7,306 bases of DNA from Flavobacteria bacterium RIFCSPLOWO2_12_FULL_31_7 (GTDB taxonomy: Bacteria; Bacteroidota; Bacteroidia; Flavobacteriales; Flavobacteriaceae). Where the stretch lies: assembly GCA_001800945.1 (NCBI GenBank), contig MGWJ01000111.1, positions 1 to 7,306 of the forward strand. The letters run 5' to 3'. Within the stretch, counting starts at the first letter, position 1. Each line of letters opens with the position of its first letter. This document shows, piece after piece, positions 6,399-7,306 of this stretch. The position numbers and the translations under genes are program-made. The notes beneath the pieces were generated by a model. That model was not told the origin of the DNA. It ran no database searches and was given only the letters and a program-made list of their open reading frames with translations.

Positions 6399-6482
6399 AA
6401 CATTTAATAATCAGAAATTAATAAATTATTTTATCAGAATACATTTAGTACTTCAAATAGATGCAATTTTCAGATTGACGAT

Positions 6483-6517
6483 AAAAAAAATCCGCCTCAA
6501 TTTTTATCGAGACGGAT
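6483..6517 (-). terminator. Rho-independent terminator of gap
   Basis: On the minus strand ATCCGTCTCGAT pairs with ATTGAGGCGGAT, a 12-bp stem with two G-U pairs and a 4-nt loop (plus-strand arms 6490-6501 and 6506-6517). It is followed by a run of eight T's (6490-6483). It begins about 25 nt after the GAPDH stop codon. On the plus strand the G-U pairs become A-C mismatches and no T-run follows, so it works on the minus strand only. Confidence 0.9.
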
Positions 6518-6541
6518 GCTTAATTTATATTTTGCTATCTA

Positions 6542-7306
6542 CTAGTAGTACATATAACGTCTTACTTTAGCAATATATTTCGCTAAACGAATTACTTGGT
6601 GACTGTAGCCATATTCGTTATCATACCAAATGTATAAAACGATATTTTTACCATCTCCAGAAACAATTGTAGCATTACTATCATAAATAGAAGGCTGTGC
6701 TGTTCCAACAATATCAGAAGAAACTAATTCGTTGTTCATTGAATATTTAATTTGCTCTACTAAGTTTCCTTCTAAAGCATATTTTTTCATGATTTCGTTT
6801 AATTCTTTCACTGAAGTTTCTCTACCAACTTCTAAATTTAAAACTACTAATGAACCATTTGGAACAGGAACACGAATAGCGTTTGAAGTTAATTTACCTG
6901 CTAAACTTGGTAAAGCTTTTGCAACCGCGCTACCAGCACCAGTTTCAGTAATTACCATGTTTAAACCTGCCGCTCTACCACGACGGTATTTTTTGTGCAT
7001 GTTATCTACCAAGTTTTGGTCGTTTGTATAGGCGTGAATCGTTTCTAAATGTCCTTTAACTACACCTAAAGTTTCTTCAACAACAGCTAAAATTGGTGTA
7101 ATAGCATTTGTTGTACAAGAAGCAGCAGAGAAAATATTTACTTCATCTGGGTTGTAATCTTCGTGGTTTACACCATAAACTATGTTTGGAACACCTTTTC
7201 CTGGAGCAGTTAATAAAACTTTATCTGCACCTTTAGAAGTTAAATGTCTTGCTAAGGCTTCTTCAGTTGTGAAAGCACCCGTGTTATCAATAACTAAAGC
7301 GTCATT
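6542..7306 (-). CDS. gap: Glyceraldehyde-3-phosphate dehydrogenase, C-terminal 254 residues (long form)
   Basis: Partial gene: the frame is open from the window edge (7306) to TAG at 6542-6544. The enzyme oxidises and phosphorylates glyceraldehyde-3-phosphate to 1,3-bisphosphoglycerate with NAD(P), in cytoplasmic glycolysis or gluconeogenesis. The catalytic cysteine is in SAASCTTNAITP (visible C64) and the catalytic histidine in ETIHAYTNDQ (visible H91). The phosphate-binding region reads KYRRGRAAGLNMVITETGAG (106-125), and the C-terminal block is WYDNEYGYSHQVIRLAKYI. Variations such as TTNAITP instead of TTNCLAP, and the YIAKVRRYMYY ending, match what I remember of the long GAPDH of Bacteroidota and some gammaproteobacteria (about 480 residues with an N-terminal extension) rather than the classical enzyme of about 335 residues. 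The extension itself lies outside the window, so the long-form call is inference. A TTG codon at 7012 is internal, not a start. The promoter is outside the window. Confidence 0.96.
   Translation of the reverse strand, partial: NDALVIDNTGAFTTEEALARHLTSKGADKVLLTAPGKGVPNIVYGVNHEDYNPDEVNIFSAASCTTNAITPILAVVEETLGVVKGHLETIHAYTNDQNLVDNMHKKYRRGRAAGLNMVITETGAGSAVAKALPSLAGKLTSNAIRVPVPNGSLVVLNLEVGRETSVKELNEIMKKYALEGNLVEQIKYSMNNELVSSDIVGTAQPSIYDSNATIVSGDGKNIVLYIWYDNEYGYSHQVIRLAKYIAKVRRYMYY

Noticed and set aside
6732..7031. Plus-strand open frame of 99 codons opposite gap
   Set aside because: It lies entirely antisense to the highly conserved GAPDH catalytic domain.
1..7306. A hidden defence, mobile, CRISPR, toxin-antitoxin or biosynthetic system
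   Set aside because: All sizeable frames are accounted for by housekeeping-type genes. I found no integrase, transposase, regularly spaced repeats, paired small genes or RNA genes.

Overview
The window looks like an ordinary chromosomal segment from a Flavobacterium-like member of the Bacteroidota. The DNA is AT-rich. Genes lack clear Shine-Dalgarno sequences. Putative promoters resemble the Bacteroidota TTG / TAnnTTTG pattern rather than the E. coli pattern, and exported proteins carry short signal peptides ending in ...FSQ. The GAPDH ends in the motif of the long Bacteroidota-type enzyme. The exact species cannot be named from the sequence alone.

Left half, plus strand: (1) the 3' end of a COG2509-type FAD-dependent dehydrogenase (ends at 521). 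(2) A 196-nt spacer whose right part is a TTGCG-rich intergenic repeat. (3) A GNAT N-acetyltransferase (718-1242), followed after only 5 nt by (4) mltG, an inner-membrane endolytic murein transglycosylase that appears to use a TTG start (1248-2288). A strong terminator (2307-2351) closes this unit. (5) A secreted protein with three LysM domains and a C-terminal NlpC/P60 peptidase (2385-3452). (6) A 12-TM APC-superfamily amino-acid permease (3523-4962) behind its own putative promoter.

Right half, minus strand, convergent with the left: (7) GAPDH, of which the C-terminal 254 residues are present (7306-6542). (8) A secreted 244-residue protein of unknown function (6364-5630). (9) A membrane-anchored SRPBCC-domain protein (5532-5005). 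Each of these three genes is followed by its own hairpin plus T-run, so they appear to be separate transcription units. A 15-bp perfect palindrome sits between the convergent permease and SRPBCC genes.

How the genes fit together: MltG and the LysM-NlpC/P60 protein both act on peptidoglycan (glycan-strand cleavage and peptide-bond cleavage). The terminator between them argues against one operon. The remaining genes are metabolic, transport or uncharacterised. I see no phage, transposon, CRISPR, toxin-antitoxin, defence or biosynthetic cluster, no tRNA or rRNA, and no broken gene. The least explained items are the 244-residue secreted protein, the two intergenic repeat-like elements, and the TTG start of mltG.
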